From contig DASQDR010000264.1 of assembly GCA_035634055.1 (NCBI GenBank), positions 1 to 12,277 on the forward strand: a stretch of 12,277 nt of DNA, in the 5' to 3' direction. Positions 6,886 to 12,277 of this stretch are shown here, piece by piece. Both the position numbers and the translations under genes were made by a program. The notes beneath the pieces were generated by a model. It searched no databases and had not been told where the DNA came from. It saw only the letters and a program-made list of their open reading frames with translations. How positions within the stretch are numbered: the first letter of the stretch is position 1; each line of letters begins with the position of its first letter. Source of the DNA: JAICTV01 sp035634055 (GTDB lineage: Bacteria; Planctomycetota; Phycisphaerae; Tepidisphaerales; Tepidisphaeraceae).

Positions 6886-6919
6886 AGTTGCGAGTTGTTA
6901 GTTGCCAGTTGCCAGTTGG
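6886..6919. repeat. 7-bp tandem array, unit agttgNN
   Basis: Five successive units (agttgcg, agttgtt, agttgcc, agttgcc, agttgg) are strictly in register. The array lies in the divergent gap between the repeat-protein gene and truB. A small hairpin follows at 6940-6955 (cactgg / ccagtg with a 4-base loop), and then a second 7-bp array with another motif. Confidence 0.85.
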
Positions 6920-6968
6920 TACCGGTCGGTTGCGACGGTCACTGGCGGACCAGTGGGCGCTGCGGAGG

Positions 6969-7003
6969 ACAAGTGACAAGTCACAAGTGACGCATGACAA
7001 TCG
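6969..7003. repeat. 7-bp tandem array running into the truB start codon
   Basis: Units acaagtg, acaagtc and acaagtg (6969-6989) are followed in register by acgcatg and acaatcg. The last two look like degenerate copies and contain the truB start codon (6994-6996) and its first codons. The array displaces the only purine-rich, ribosome-site-like stretch (ggagga, 6964-6969) to 24 bp before the ATG. Confidence 0.7.
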
Positions 7004-7791
7004 GCGGTGTGGACGGGCTCATCAATCTCGACAAGGCGGCGGGGATGTCGTCGGCGCGGGCGGTGGCGCAGGTGAAGCGGCTGCTGCCGCGAAAGAGCAA
7101 GATCGGCCACGCCGGGACGCTCGACCCGTTCGCTACCGGCGTGCTGGTGCTGCTGGTCGGAAAGGCCACCAAGCAGTGCGAGCGGCTGATGGACCAGCCC
7201 AAGCAGTACGAGGCGACGGTGAAGTTCGGCGCCACGACCGCGACCGACGATCCCGAATCGCCGGAAGAGCCGTGGGTGCGGCGATCGACGGAAGTCGTGG
7301 CGCATCGCACGGGCGTCGCTTCAACGGGGGCGGACGCAGAAGCTGCCGAATCGGGACGCGCTTCGTTCCCCGCGGTCGCGCCGCCGCCGCCGCCGCGGCG
7401 CGAGGCGATCGACGCCATCCTGCCGCGGTTCATCGGCTCGATCCAGCAGCGGCCGCCGGCCTTTAGCGCATTGAAGGTGGGTGGGCAGCGCGCGTACAAG
7501 CTGGCGCGCGGCGGGGAGCTGGTCGCGCTGGAGCCGCGGACGGTGCGCGTTTATGGGATCGAGGTGCTGGACTACGCCTGGCCGCTGCTGCGGTTGCGGA
7601 TCGACTGCGGGCGAGGGACGTACATCCGCTCGATCGCGCGCGATCTCGGCGAAGCGCTGGACGTCGGCGGGCACCTGACCCAACTGCGGCGCACGCGCGT
7701 GGGGGAACTGTGGGTTGGCGACGCGATAACGCTGGAACAACTGGCCGAGGAGGGGGTTGAGACGCACCTTCACGCGATCGATGCAGGGTAA
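6994..7791 (+). CDS. truB: tRNA pseudouridine 55 synthase TruB
   Basis: TruB converts uridine 55 in the T-loop of tRNAs to pseudouridine. The catalytic aspartate is D44 in GHAGTLDPFATGVL (38-51). KQYEATVKFG (70-79), FSALKVGGQRAYKLAR (157-172) and RIDCGRGTYIRSIARDLG are also in place. At 265 residues it ends just after the catalytic domain and lacks the C-terminal PUA-like domain of the longer E. coli type. Between D86 and F146 the spacing is about 35 residues longer than in E. coli TruB. The extra segment (about 91-130) is low-complexity and ends in a run of five prolines. The ATG at 6994 is used; GTG at 7009 is possible but would remove residues before VDGLINLDK. No Shine-Dalgarno sequence lies at the normal distance, because a 7-bp repeat array occupies that position. 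The usual rbfA or rpsO neighbours are absent here. Confidence 0.93.
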   Translation: MTIGGVDGLINLDKAAGMSSARAVAQVKRLLPRKSKIGHAGTLDPFATGVLVLLVGKATKQCERLMDQPKQYEATVKFGATTATDDPESPEEPWVRRSTEVVAHRTGVASTGADAEAAESGRASFPAVAPPPPPRREAIDAILPRFIGSIQQRPPAFSALKVGGQRAYKLARGGELVALEPRTVRVYGIEVLDYAWPLLRLRIDCGRGTYIRSIARDLGEALDVGGHLTQLRRTRVGELWVGDAITLEQLAEEGVETHLHAIDAG

Positions 7792-7808
7792 GTTGCGGGC
7801 GGTCATTT

Positions 7809-7830
7809 GCGGGGGGGCACCAACCCCCGC
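7809..7830. terminator. GC hairpin after truB
   Basis: A perfect 7-bp stem (gcggggg / cccccgc) with an 8-base loop starts 18 bp after the truB stop. No T-run follows. Its position between convergent genes makes a terminator role plausible, perhaps together with a termination factor. Confidence 0.4.
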
Positions 7831-7834
7831 GTCC

Positions 7835-7926
7835 CAGTTCCTCAGCCCCTCAGTCGCTCAGTCCCTCACCCCGGACTCAACCCCGGTGCTGCGCCCCCTC
7901 TGTCACTCCGTCGCTCCGCCCTCCTA
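7835..7926. repeat. 8-bp tandem arrays between truB and the cold-shock gene
   Basis: Four in-register octamers (cagttcct, cagcccct, cagtcgct, cagtccct) cover 7835-7866, with a degenerate fifth to 7874. A second pair, tcactccg and tcgctccg, lies at 7903-7918; a degenerate third unit (7919-7926) contains the stop codon of the cold-shock gene. This fills the 132-bp gap between two convergent genes. Confidence 0.7.
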
Positions 7927-8130
7927 CCCCCTTGGAACCACCTTCGTCGCCTTCAACCCCTTGCCCGAGTTCTCCGCTTCGTACTCCACTTCCTGCCCCT
8001 CTTTCAGGCTCTTGAAGCCGTCCATCTGCACGGCGGAGAAGTGGACGAAAATGTCGTCGCCGCCCTGGTCGTCGGCGATGAAGCCGAAGCCCTTGGCGTC
8101 GTTGAACCACTTGATCTTGCCCGTCGACAT
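7924..8130 (-). CDS. Cold-shock domain protein (CspA family)
   Basis: This 68-residue single cold-shock domain is the normal length for the family. Such proteins bind single-stranded RNA or DNA and melt mRNA structure. RNP1 is KGFGFI (13-18) and RNP2 is DIFVHF (26-31); the opening MSTGKIKWFND and the ending KATKVVPRG are typical. I chose the ATG at 8128-8130 because AAGGAG sits eight bases upstream (8139-8144) and the domain begins here. A longer frame reaching to 8475 merely adds untranslated leader and runs through the sdhC promoter on the other strand. The gene is convergent with truB and divergent from sdhC. The candidate promoter would give a leader of about 160 bases, as in thermosensitive cspA mRNAs, although cold induction is not demonstrated. 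Confidence 0.93.
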   Translation of the reverse strand: MSTGKIKWFNDAKGFGFIADDQGGDDIFVHFSAVQMDGFKSLKEGQEVEYEAENSGKGLKATKVVPRG

Positions 8131-8295
8131 CAGCCCCGCTCCTTGAATTGCACGGCTGCGCGCGGCCGGCCTTCGTCGCTCCCGCGCGCTAAAGGCCGTG
8201 GCGCAGGGGCACCGTCGGAAATCTCCCAGGCGATGCGACGTGCAGGCGTGGGGGCGGACCGGGTGCCCGTCTCGGTCCGGCGATATGCGGGCAAA

Positions 8296-8322
8296 AGGAT
8301 ACCGCGCCGCCTGTTTTCGCAA
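8296..8322 (-). promoter_or_regulatory. Candidate promoter of the cold-shock gene
   Basis: On the minus strand TTGCGA (8317-8322) and TATCCT (8296-8301) have a 15-bp spacer, slightly short. This would create a leader of roughly 160 bases before the AAGGAG ribosome site at 8139-8144. The leader is GC-rich with several self-complementary stretches, such as ggccggcc. Confidence 0.35.
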
Positions 8323-8395
8323 TAATGAAATGTACGAGGGCCACGCGGTCCCAAGGTTTTGATGCCGCACCGGACCGCTGGGGGGTTGGGCGCGG

Positions 8396-8423
8396 TTGGA
8401 AAGCGCCCGAGGCTTCCTATAAT
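8396..8423 (+). promoter_or_regulatory. Sigma-70-like promoter of the sdh operon
   Basis: A consensus -10, TATAAT (8418-8423), lies 16 bp after TTGGAA (8396-8401), which matches four of six bases of the -35 consensus. The predicted start near 8430 gives a leader of about 27 bases. It is the best promoter match in the window and is divergent from the cold-shock gene promoter. Confidence 0.65.
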
Positions 8424-8441
8424 CCCCCGGTAGTTTCAACT

Positions 8442-8448
8442 GGAAGGA
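8442..8448 (+). promoter_or_regulatory. Ribosome binding site fixing the sdhC start
   Basis: GGAAGGA ends eight bases before the GTG at 8457. This decides for the GTG start over the ATG at 8325, which is upstream of the promoter. Confidence 0.75.
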
Positions 8449-8456
8449 TCGTCCCC

Positions 8457-9179
8457 GTGTCCACGGCCGTCGCACCCGATCACACGCTTCCGCTGCTCGG
8501 CGGGCAAAACCACTTCCTGCTCCGCCGGCTGCACTCGCTGACCGGCATCATTTTCGGCGGGTACCTCGTCGTTCACCTGATCGTCAACGCCACGATTGCC
8601 CAGCTTGGCGGGCAGTTCCAGGTGCAGGTGAACAAGATCCACGACCTCCCCTTCGTCTGGGCGCTGGAGTGGGGCTTCATCTACCTGCCCATCCTGTACC
8701 ACACGGTCTACGGCATCTGGGTCACGTTCACCGGCCAGCCGAACGTGGACCGTTACCCGTATCACAAGAACTGGTTCTACACCTTCCAGCGGATCAGCGC
8801 GATCGTGATCGTGCTGTTCATGATCTTCCACGTGTTCGCGCTGAAGGTGGGACTGTTCGGCACGACCCTCAGCTTTGACCCCGACCGCGCCTCGCAGACG
8901 GTGCACCGCCACATGACCGCTTCGTGGGTCCTGCCGTGGGTGGTCTACCCGCTGGGGGTGCTGGCGTCGTGCTACCACCTGGCGAACGGGTTCTGGGCGG
9001 CGGGGATCACCTGGGGGCTGACCATCAGCGGCGGCGCGCGGCGACGCTGGGGGTACGCGTGCGCGGGGCTGTTCGCCTTCACGTTCGTCTGCGGCATGAC
9101 GGCGGTGATCGCCTCGACCAGCCCCAAGCTGGCGAACCCCGATGAGCCGGGCAAGAGCGTGAAGGTAGGTGCGACGTGA
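8457..9179 (+). CDS. sdhC: Succinate dehydrogenase cytochrome b558 subunit (di-heme, SdhC)
   Basis: This 240-residue membrane anchor of succinate:quinone reductase belongs to the Bacillus/Wolinella di-heme type with five transmembrane helices. It closely follows Bacillus subtilis SdhC, as I recall it, from RRLHSLTG (23-30) to YHLANGFW (173-180). The four heme-ligand histidines are all present: H40 (VHLIVN), H82 (LYHTVYG), H125 (IFHVFA) and H174 (CYHLANG). It carries electrons between the flavoprotein/iron-sulfur part and the quinone pool. The GTG start is fixed by GGAAGGA and lies downstream of a strong -10. The C-terminal tail of about 15 polar residues goes beyond the last helix. Its stop overlaps the start of the next gene by 4 bp (GTGA), so the two are translationally coupled. 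Confidence 0.93.
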   Translation: MSTAVAPDHTLPLLGGQNHFLLRRLHSLTGIIFGGYLVVHLIVNATIAQLGGQFQVQVNKIHDLPFVWALEWGFIYLPILYHTVYGIWVTFTGQPNVDRYPYHKNWFYTFQRISAIVIVLFMIFHVFALKVGLFGTTLSFDPDRASQTVHRHMTASWVLPWVVYPLGVLASCYHLANGFWAAGITWGLTISGGARRRWGYACAGLFAFTFVCGMTAVIASTSPKLANPDEPGKSVKVGAT

Positions 9180-9661
9180 ACCGGGAGCTGATCGAGCAGT
9201 ACGCGCACGGCGGCGAGAAGCTGTCGATGGCGATCCGGAGCCTGACGCCCGCCGATCTGCTCTGCCCGCCCGACCCGACGTGGGGCGCGGGGAAGTGGTC
9301 CATCCAGCAGGTGGTGGTCCACTGCATGGACAGCGAGCTGGTCTCCGCCGACCGCCTCAAGCGGATGATCGCCGAGGACAACCCCACGCTGATGGGCTAC
9401 GACGAGAACAAGTTCGTCGCCGCGCTGATGTACGACGAGCAGCCGGCGGAGCAGGCGATCGCGCTGGTCGACGCCAACCGCAAGCTGCTGGCCGGCGTGC
9501 TGCGCAAGCTGCCCGAGAACGCCTTCGCCCGCAAGGGCACGCACAACGAGCGCGGCGAGCTGACCGTCGGCGGCTACCTCAAGTCGGTCGTCGACCACCT
9601 GGAACACCACATCCGCTTCATCCACGCCAAGCGGGCCAAGATGGGAAAAGAGATGTGGTAG
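9176..9661 (+). CDS. DinB-superfamily protein inside the sdh operon
   Basis: This is a 161-residue four-helix-bundle protein of the DinB/DinB_2 (YfiT-like) superfamily. The family typically holds a divalent metal with three histidines and includes thiol transferases and many proteins of unknown role. The signature GKWSIQQVVVHCMDSE (39-54) supplies H49. HLEHHIRF (141-148) near the C-terminus supplies H141 and H145 as likely ligands, with H144 beside them. The GTG start overlaps the sdhC stop by 4 bp, so expression is tied to the respiratory operon, although DinB proteins are not part of known SDH complexes. A role in redox or thiol chemistry, or in assembly of the complex, is speculation. It is followed after 110 bp, mostly an inverted 7-bp repeat element, by sdhA. 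Confidence 0.85.
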   Translation: MNRELIEQYAHGGEKLSMAIRSLTPADLLCPPDPTWGAGKWSIQQVVVHCMDSELVSADRLKRMIAEDNPTLMGYDENKFVAALMYDEQPAEQAIALVDANRKLLAGVLRKLPENAFARKGTHNERGELTVGGYLKSVVDHLEHHIRFIHAKRAKMGKEMW

Positions 9662-9663
9662 GC

Positions 9664-9764
9664 GTTACGGGCTACTTGTTGCTCGTCACTGCTGCGGCGC
9701 GGCTGCACGCGACCGCAACCCTTAACGAGCAACGGATAACCAGTAACCAGTAACGAGTAACGGA
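9664..9764. repeat. Inverted 7-bp repeat element between the DinB gene and sdhA
   Basis: The right arm has six in-register units of the form YAACSRR (taacgag, caacgga, taaccag, taaccag, taacgag, taacgga) at 9723-9764. The left arm at 9664-9691 has four units in the opposite orientation (gttacgg, gctactt, gttgctc, gtcactg). The arms are separated by a 31-bp GC-rich loop. The left arm begins two bases after the DinB-gene stop, and the right arm ends seven bases before the sdhA ATG. It would form a large imperfect hairpin in the operon mRNA. Confidence 0.85.
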
Positions 9765-9771
9765 TATCGCA

Positions 9772-11682
9772 ATGGCTGCACCAAGTAAAAAGCGCGTGAT
9801 CGTCGTCGGCGGCGGGCTGGCGGGGCTGGCCTGCACCATCAAGCTGGCGGAAGAGGGCGTCAACGTCGATTTGTTCTCCATGGTCCCGGTGAAGCGCTCG
9901 CACTCCGTGTGCGCGCAGGGCGGGATCAACGCCACCAACGAGATCGCCCGCCAGCAGGGTTACTCCGAGTGGATCCACTTCGACGAGACCGCCCTTGGCG
10001 GCGACTTCCTCGCCGACCAGCCGCCCGTGCTGGAGATGTGCAACTGGGCGCCGCGCATCATCGACCTGCTCGACCGCATGGGCGTCCCCTTCAACCGCAC
10101 CCCCGAGGGGCAGCGCGCGCTGCGGCTGTTCGGCGGGTCGCTGTTCAAGCGCACCTTCTTCGCCGGCGCCACCACCGGGCAACAACTGCTCTACGCCCTG
10201 GACGAGCAGACCCGCCGCTGGGAATCCGAGGGGCGCGTCAACAAGTACGAGTTCTGGGAGTTCCTCTGGCCCATCGTGCAGGACGGCACGTGCGTCGGCA
10301 TCGTCGCGCAGGACATGCGGACCATGCAGATCCGCGCCTTCCGCGGCGACGCGGTGGTGATGGCGACCGGCGGCAACGGACTGATCTTCGGCAAGTCCAC
10401 CATGTCGGTCATCTGCACCGGCGGCGCGGCGTCGCGCTGCTACCAGGCCGGCGCGAAGTACGCCAACCCGGAGATGATCCAGGTCCACCCGACCGCAATC
10501 CCCGGCGAGGACAAGTGCCGCCTGATCTCCGAATCCGCCCGCGGCGAGGGCGGCCGCGTCTGGGTCCCGCGCACGCCCGGCGACAAGCGCCACCCCAACG
10601 ACATCCCCGAGCCCGAGCGCTACTACTTCCTTGAGGAGCGCTACCCCAAGTACGGCAACATCGTCCCGCGCGACATCGCCACTCGCGAGATCTTCCAGGT
10701 GTGCCAGGAGGGCCTCGGCGTCGGCGGCGGGAACATGGTCTACCTCGATCTGCGCGACGAGGTCCGCCGCATCGGCCGCCAGGCGATCCTCAATAAGCTC
10801 GAGGGCATCCTGGAGATCTACGAGAAGTTCGTCGGCACCGACCCGCTCGACGAGCCGATGAAGATCTTCCCGGCCGTCCACTACTCCATGGGCGGTTTGT
10901 GGGCCGGCTTCACCAAGGACGAGAAGACCGGCGGCCTGAAGCGCGGTGACCCCAACAACATGATGACCAACCTCCCCGGGCTCTACGCCATGGGCGAGGT
11001 CAGCTTCGCCTACCACGGCGCCAATCGCTTGGGGGCCAACTCGCTGCTGAGCTGCATCTTCGACGGCCTGTTCGGCGGGCTGTGCATCAAGAACTACGTC
11101 ACCGACGTGGTCAAGACCGCCGCCGCCGACCTGCCCGAAGGCGTCTTCGACGCCGCCGTGCGCGCCGAGACCGAGAAGCAGAACTGGCTGGTCAACAACC
11201 CCGGCGACGAGAACCCCTACCTGCTCTGGCAGGAGATGGGCAAGTGGATGACCGACAACTGCACGGTTGTCCGCCACAACGAAAAGCTGGAGAAGACGCT
11301 GGAGCAGTGCGAGCAGTGGAAGGCGCGCTACCCGCGGGTGAAGCTGTCCGACACCGGCATGTGGACCAACCAGAACCTCAGCTTCGCCCGGGCGGTCAAG
11401 GACATGATCGTCCTGGCCGAGGCGACCCTGAAGGCGGCGCTCTTGCGCAACGAGAGCCGCGGCGCCCACTACAAGCCGGCGTTTCCGGACCGCGACGACG
11501 CGAACTTCCTCAAGACCACGATCGCGACGTACGACGCCGCCAGCAACAGCGCCAACATCAGCTACGCGCCGGTGGACACGAGCCTGGTGGTGCCGCGGGC
11601 GCGCACGTACGGAAAGGTCTCGCCTGCCAAGGTCCAGGCCGCCGTCGCCGCCCCCGCGACCGCCGCGCCGGCGGCGGTGTGA
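9772..11682 (+). CDS. sdhA: Succinate dehydrogenase flavoprotein subunit SdhA
   Basis: This 636-residue catalytic subunit oxidises succinate to fumarate with covalently bound FAD. The N-terminal dinucleotide-binding motif is VVGGGLAGLA (11-20). H44 in RSHSVCAQGGIN is the expected histidine linked to FAD. Active-site residues are in place: H239 (HPTAIPG), R300 in PRDIATR (the proton-shuttle arginine of the family), H370 (HYSMGG) and R419 (ANRLGANSL). It is of the Bacillus/Wolinella type, matching the di-heme SdhC upstream. The last 25 or so residues form an Ala/Pro/Val-rich tail unlike the core. No ribosome site at the usual distance is visible, because a 7-bp repeat array fills the position before the ATG. 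The iron-sulfur subunit gene sdhB does not follow; the next gene is on the opposite strand. Confidence 0.95.
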   Translation: MAAPSKKRVIVVGGGLAGLACTIKLAEEGVNVDLFSMVPVKRSHSVCAQGGINATNEIARQQGYSEWIHFDETALGGDFLADQPPVLEMCNWAPRIIDLLDRMGVPFNRTPEGQRALRLFGGSLFKRTFFAGATTGQQLLYALDEQTRRWESEGRVNKYEFWEFLWPIVQDGTCVGIVAQDMRTMQIRAFRGDAVVMATGGNGLIFGKSTMSVICTGGAASRCYQAGAKYANPEMIQVHPTAIPGEDKCRLISESARGEGGRVWVPRTPGDKRHPNDIPEPERYYFLEERYPKYGNIVPRDIATREIFQVCQEGLGVGGGNMVYLDLRDEVRRIGRQAILNKLEGILEIYEKFVGTDPLDEPMKIFPAVHYSMGGLWAGFTKDEKTGGLKRGDPNNMMTNLPGLYAMGEVSFAYHGANRLGANSLLSCIFDGLFGGLCIKNYVTDVVKTAAADLPEGVFDAAVRAETEKQNWLVNNPGDENPYLLWQEMGKWMTDNCTVVRHNEKLEKTLEQCEQWKARYPRVKLSDTGMWTNQNLSFARAVKDMIVLAEATLKAALLRNESRGAHYKPAFPDRDDANFLKTTIATYDAASNSANISYAPVDTSLVVPRARTYGKVSPAKVQAAVAAPATAAPAAV

Positions 11683-11690
11683 GCGTGCTG

Positions 11691-11716
11691 CGAGGGTGAT
11701 GTCTCGACCTCCCTCG
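11691..11716. terminator. Weak hairpin after sdhA
   Basis: A 6-bp stem (cgaggg / ccctcg) with a 14-base loop lies 8 bp after the sdhA stop. The loop is long and no T-run follows, so the terminator role is uncertain. The rest of 11683-11810 shows nothing I can name. Confidence 0.2.
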
Positions 11717-11810
11717 CCTCTTGCCGCCGGGAAGGGCGTCGTGCAAGCGGCGCGGACCTGCCGGGAACGCGCCTTTCGCCGCGGTCGCTTTCGCGCATGG
11801 AGAGAAGAAG

Positions 11811-12277
11811 CTAATCCGCCTCCGCCACGCGGTTCTCGACGCGCACCGGCAGTTGCCCCGACACCACCAGCATCTGCCCCGGCCCGCGGGGGTCGGTGGC
11901 GGCATCGACCACCTTGAACTGACCGGTGATCCAGCACGTCGTGGCGCCGTCGGCCTGCTTCACGAACCGCGCCTTGGCGTCGAACGGGGTGAGCTGGAGC
12001 TTGCGGCCGGTGAGGAAGACGCCGTGCGGCGAGTCGATTTCCTCACCGCGGCGGGCGGAGCTGGGGGCCTTGTAGTCCCAGATCGCCTGCGGCAGGTCCG
12101 CCGGATCCGCGACGTTCAGCTCCAGCCGCAGGTAGAAGCTGTTGCCGGTGTAGTTGTCGCGCAGCGCCTCGCGCGGGTCGTCGGTGAAGAGCAGGCCGAC
12201 GAGGTGGTCGCCTTCCTGCTCCAGCCGCAGGCGGGCGGCGGGAAAGATCGTGTTGTGCCCGTTGATGTTCAGGATCG
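11811..12277 (-). CDS. C-terminal part of an unrecognised protein, running off the right edge
   Basis: An open minus-strand frame enters from the window edge and ends at the TAG at 11811-11813, giving the last 154 residues of a longer protein. Its codon use is strongly GC-rich at third positions and the other frames fit less well, so it is likely real. The fragment alternates hydrophobic and polar residues in a beta-rich way, for example ARLRLEQEGDHLVGLLF and NSFYLRLELNV. A repeated theme of strand-like segments follows, ending in GQMLVVSGQLPVRVENR. I see no catalytic motif, no transmembrane segment and one Cys-Trp pair. I do not recognise the family. It is convergent with sdhA, with 128 bp between stops. 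Confidence 0.7.
   Translation of the reverse strand, partial: ILNINGHNTIFPAARLRLEQEGDHLVGLLFTDDPREALRDNYTGNSFYLRLELNVADPADLPQAIWDYKAPSSARRGEEIDSPHGVFLTGRKLQLTPFDAKARFVKQADGATTCWITGQFKVVDAATDPRGPGQMLVVSGQLPVRVENRVAEAD

Noticed and set aside
8325..8456. An upstream ATG extension of sdhC adding 44 residues
   Set aside because: The extension runs through a TATAAT promoter and the ribosome site. The GTG at 8457 has GGAAGGA at the right distance, and the family N-terminus follows it.
8131..8475. N-terminal extension of the cold-shock protein to 183 residues
   Set aside because: The added part is non-conserved and covers the divergent promoters. The ATG at 8128-8130 has AAGGAG upstream and gives the normal family length.
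9574..11937. A 787-residue minus-strand open frame opposite sdhA
   Set aside because: It mirrors sdhA, which has all its catalytic residues. The antisense product is low-complexity Ala/Gly/Val/Arg sequence.

Overview
This window is 12.3 kb of very GC-rich bacterial DNA with tightly packed genes and third-position G/C bias. It most resembles a planctomycete, possibly of the Phycisphaerae. That guess rests on the GC content, the mix of genes, the homing-endonuclease-associated-repeat protein and the short-period intergenic repeats. No marker gene in the window settles it. I see no tRNA, rRNA, CRISPR array, insertion sequence or prophage gene.

Positions 3-5652 carry surface-glycan functions. 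First comes a TylF/MycF-type sugar O-methyltransferase. It is followed by a 517-bp gene-free gap filled with repeats. Then three same-strand genes follow: a GT39-like membrane glycosyltransferase, a soluble GT2 of the polyprenyl-phosphate glycosyltransferase type, and a second GT-C-like membrane protein. The likely logic is that the GT2 loads a sugar on a lipid carrier and the multi-span enzymes transfer it outside the membrane. Acceptor and sugar cannot be read from the sequence.

Positions 5753-8130 are a mixed block. It holds a 90-residue three-helix membrane protein, a convergent gene made of four HNH-associated repeats with no nuclease domain, truB (tRNA pseudouridine 55 synthase) with an unusual internal insertion, and a convergent cold-shock protein gene with a long leader.

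Positions 8396-11682 are a respiratory operon with a good sigma-70-like promoter. The order is sdhC (di-heme cytochrome b558 type), a DinB-fold gene overlapping sdhC by 4 bp, then sdhA. No sdhB follows. After sdhA, the C-terminal part of an unrecognised gene runs in from the right edge on the minus strand.

The most unusual feature is in the spacers. Nearly every larger intergenic gap holds a different short-period array, with 7-, 8-, 9- or 10-bp units. Two of these arrays are folded into inverted repeats. The units differ in sequence between sites but share an architecture. Two 7-bp arrays run directly up to, or into, the start codons of truB and sdhA.
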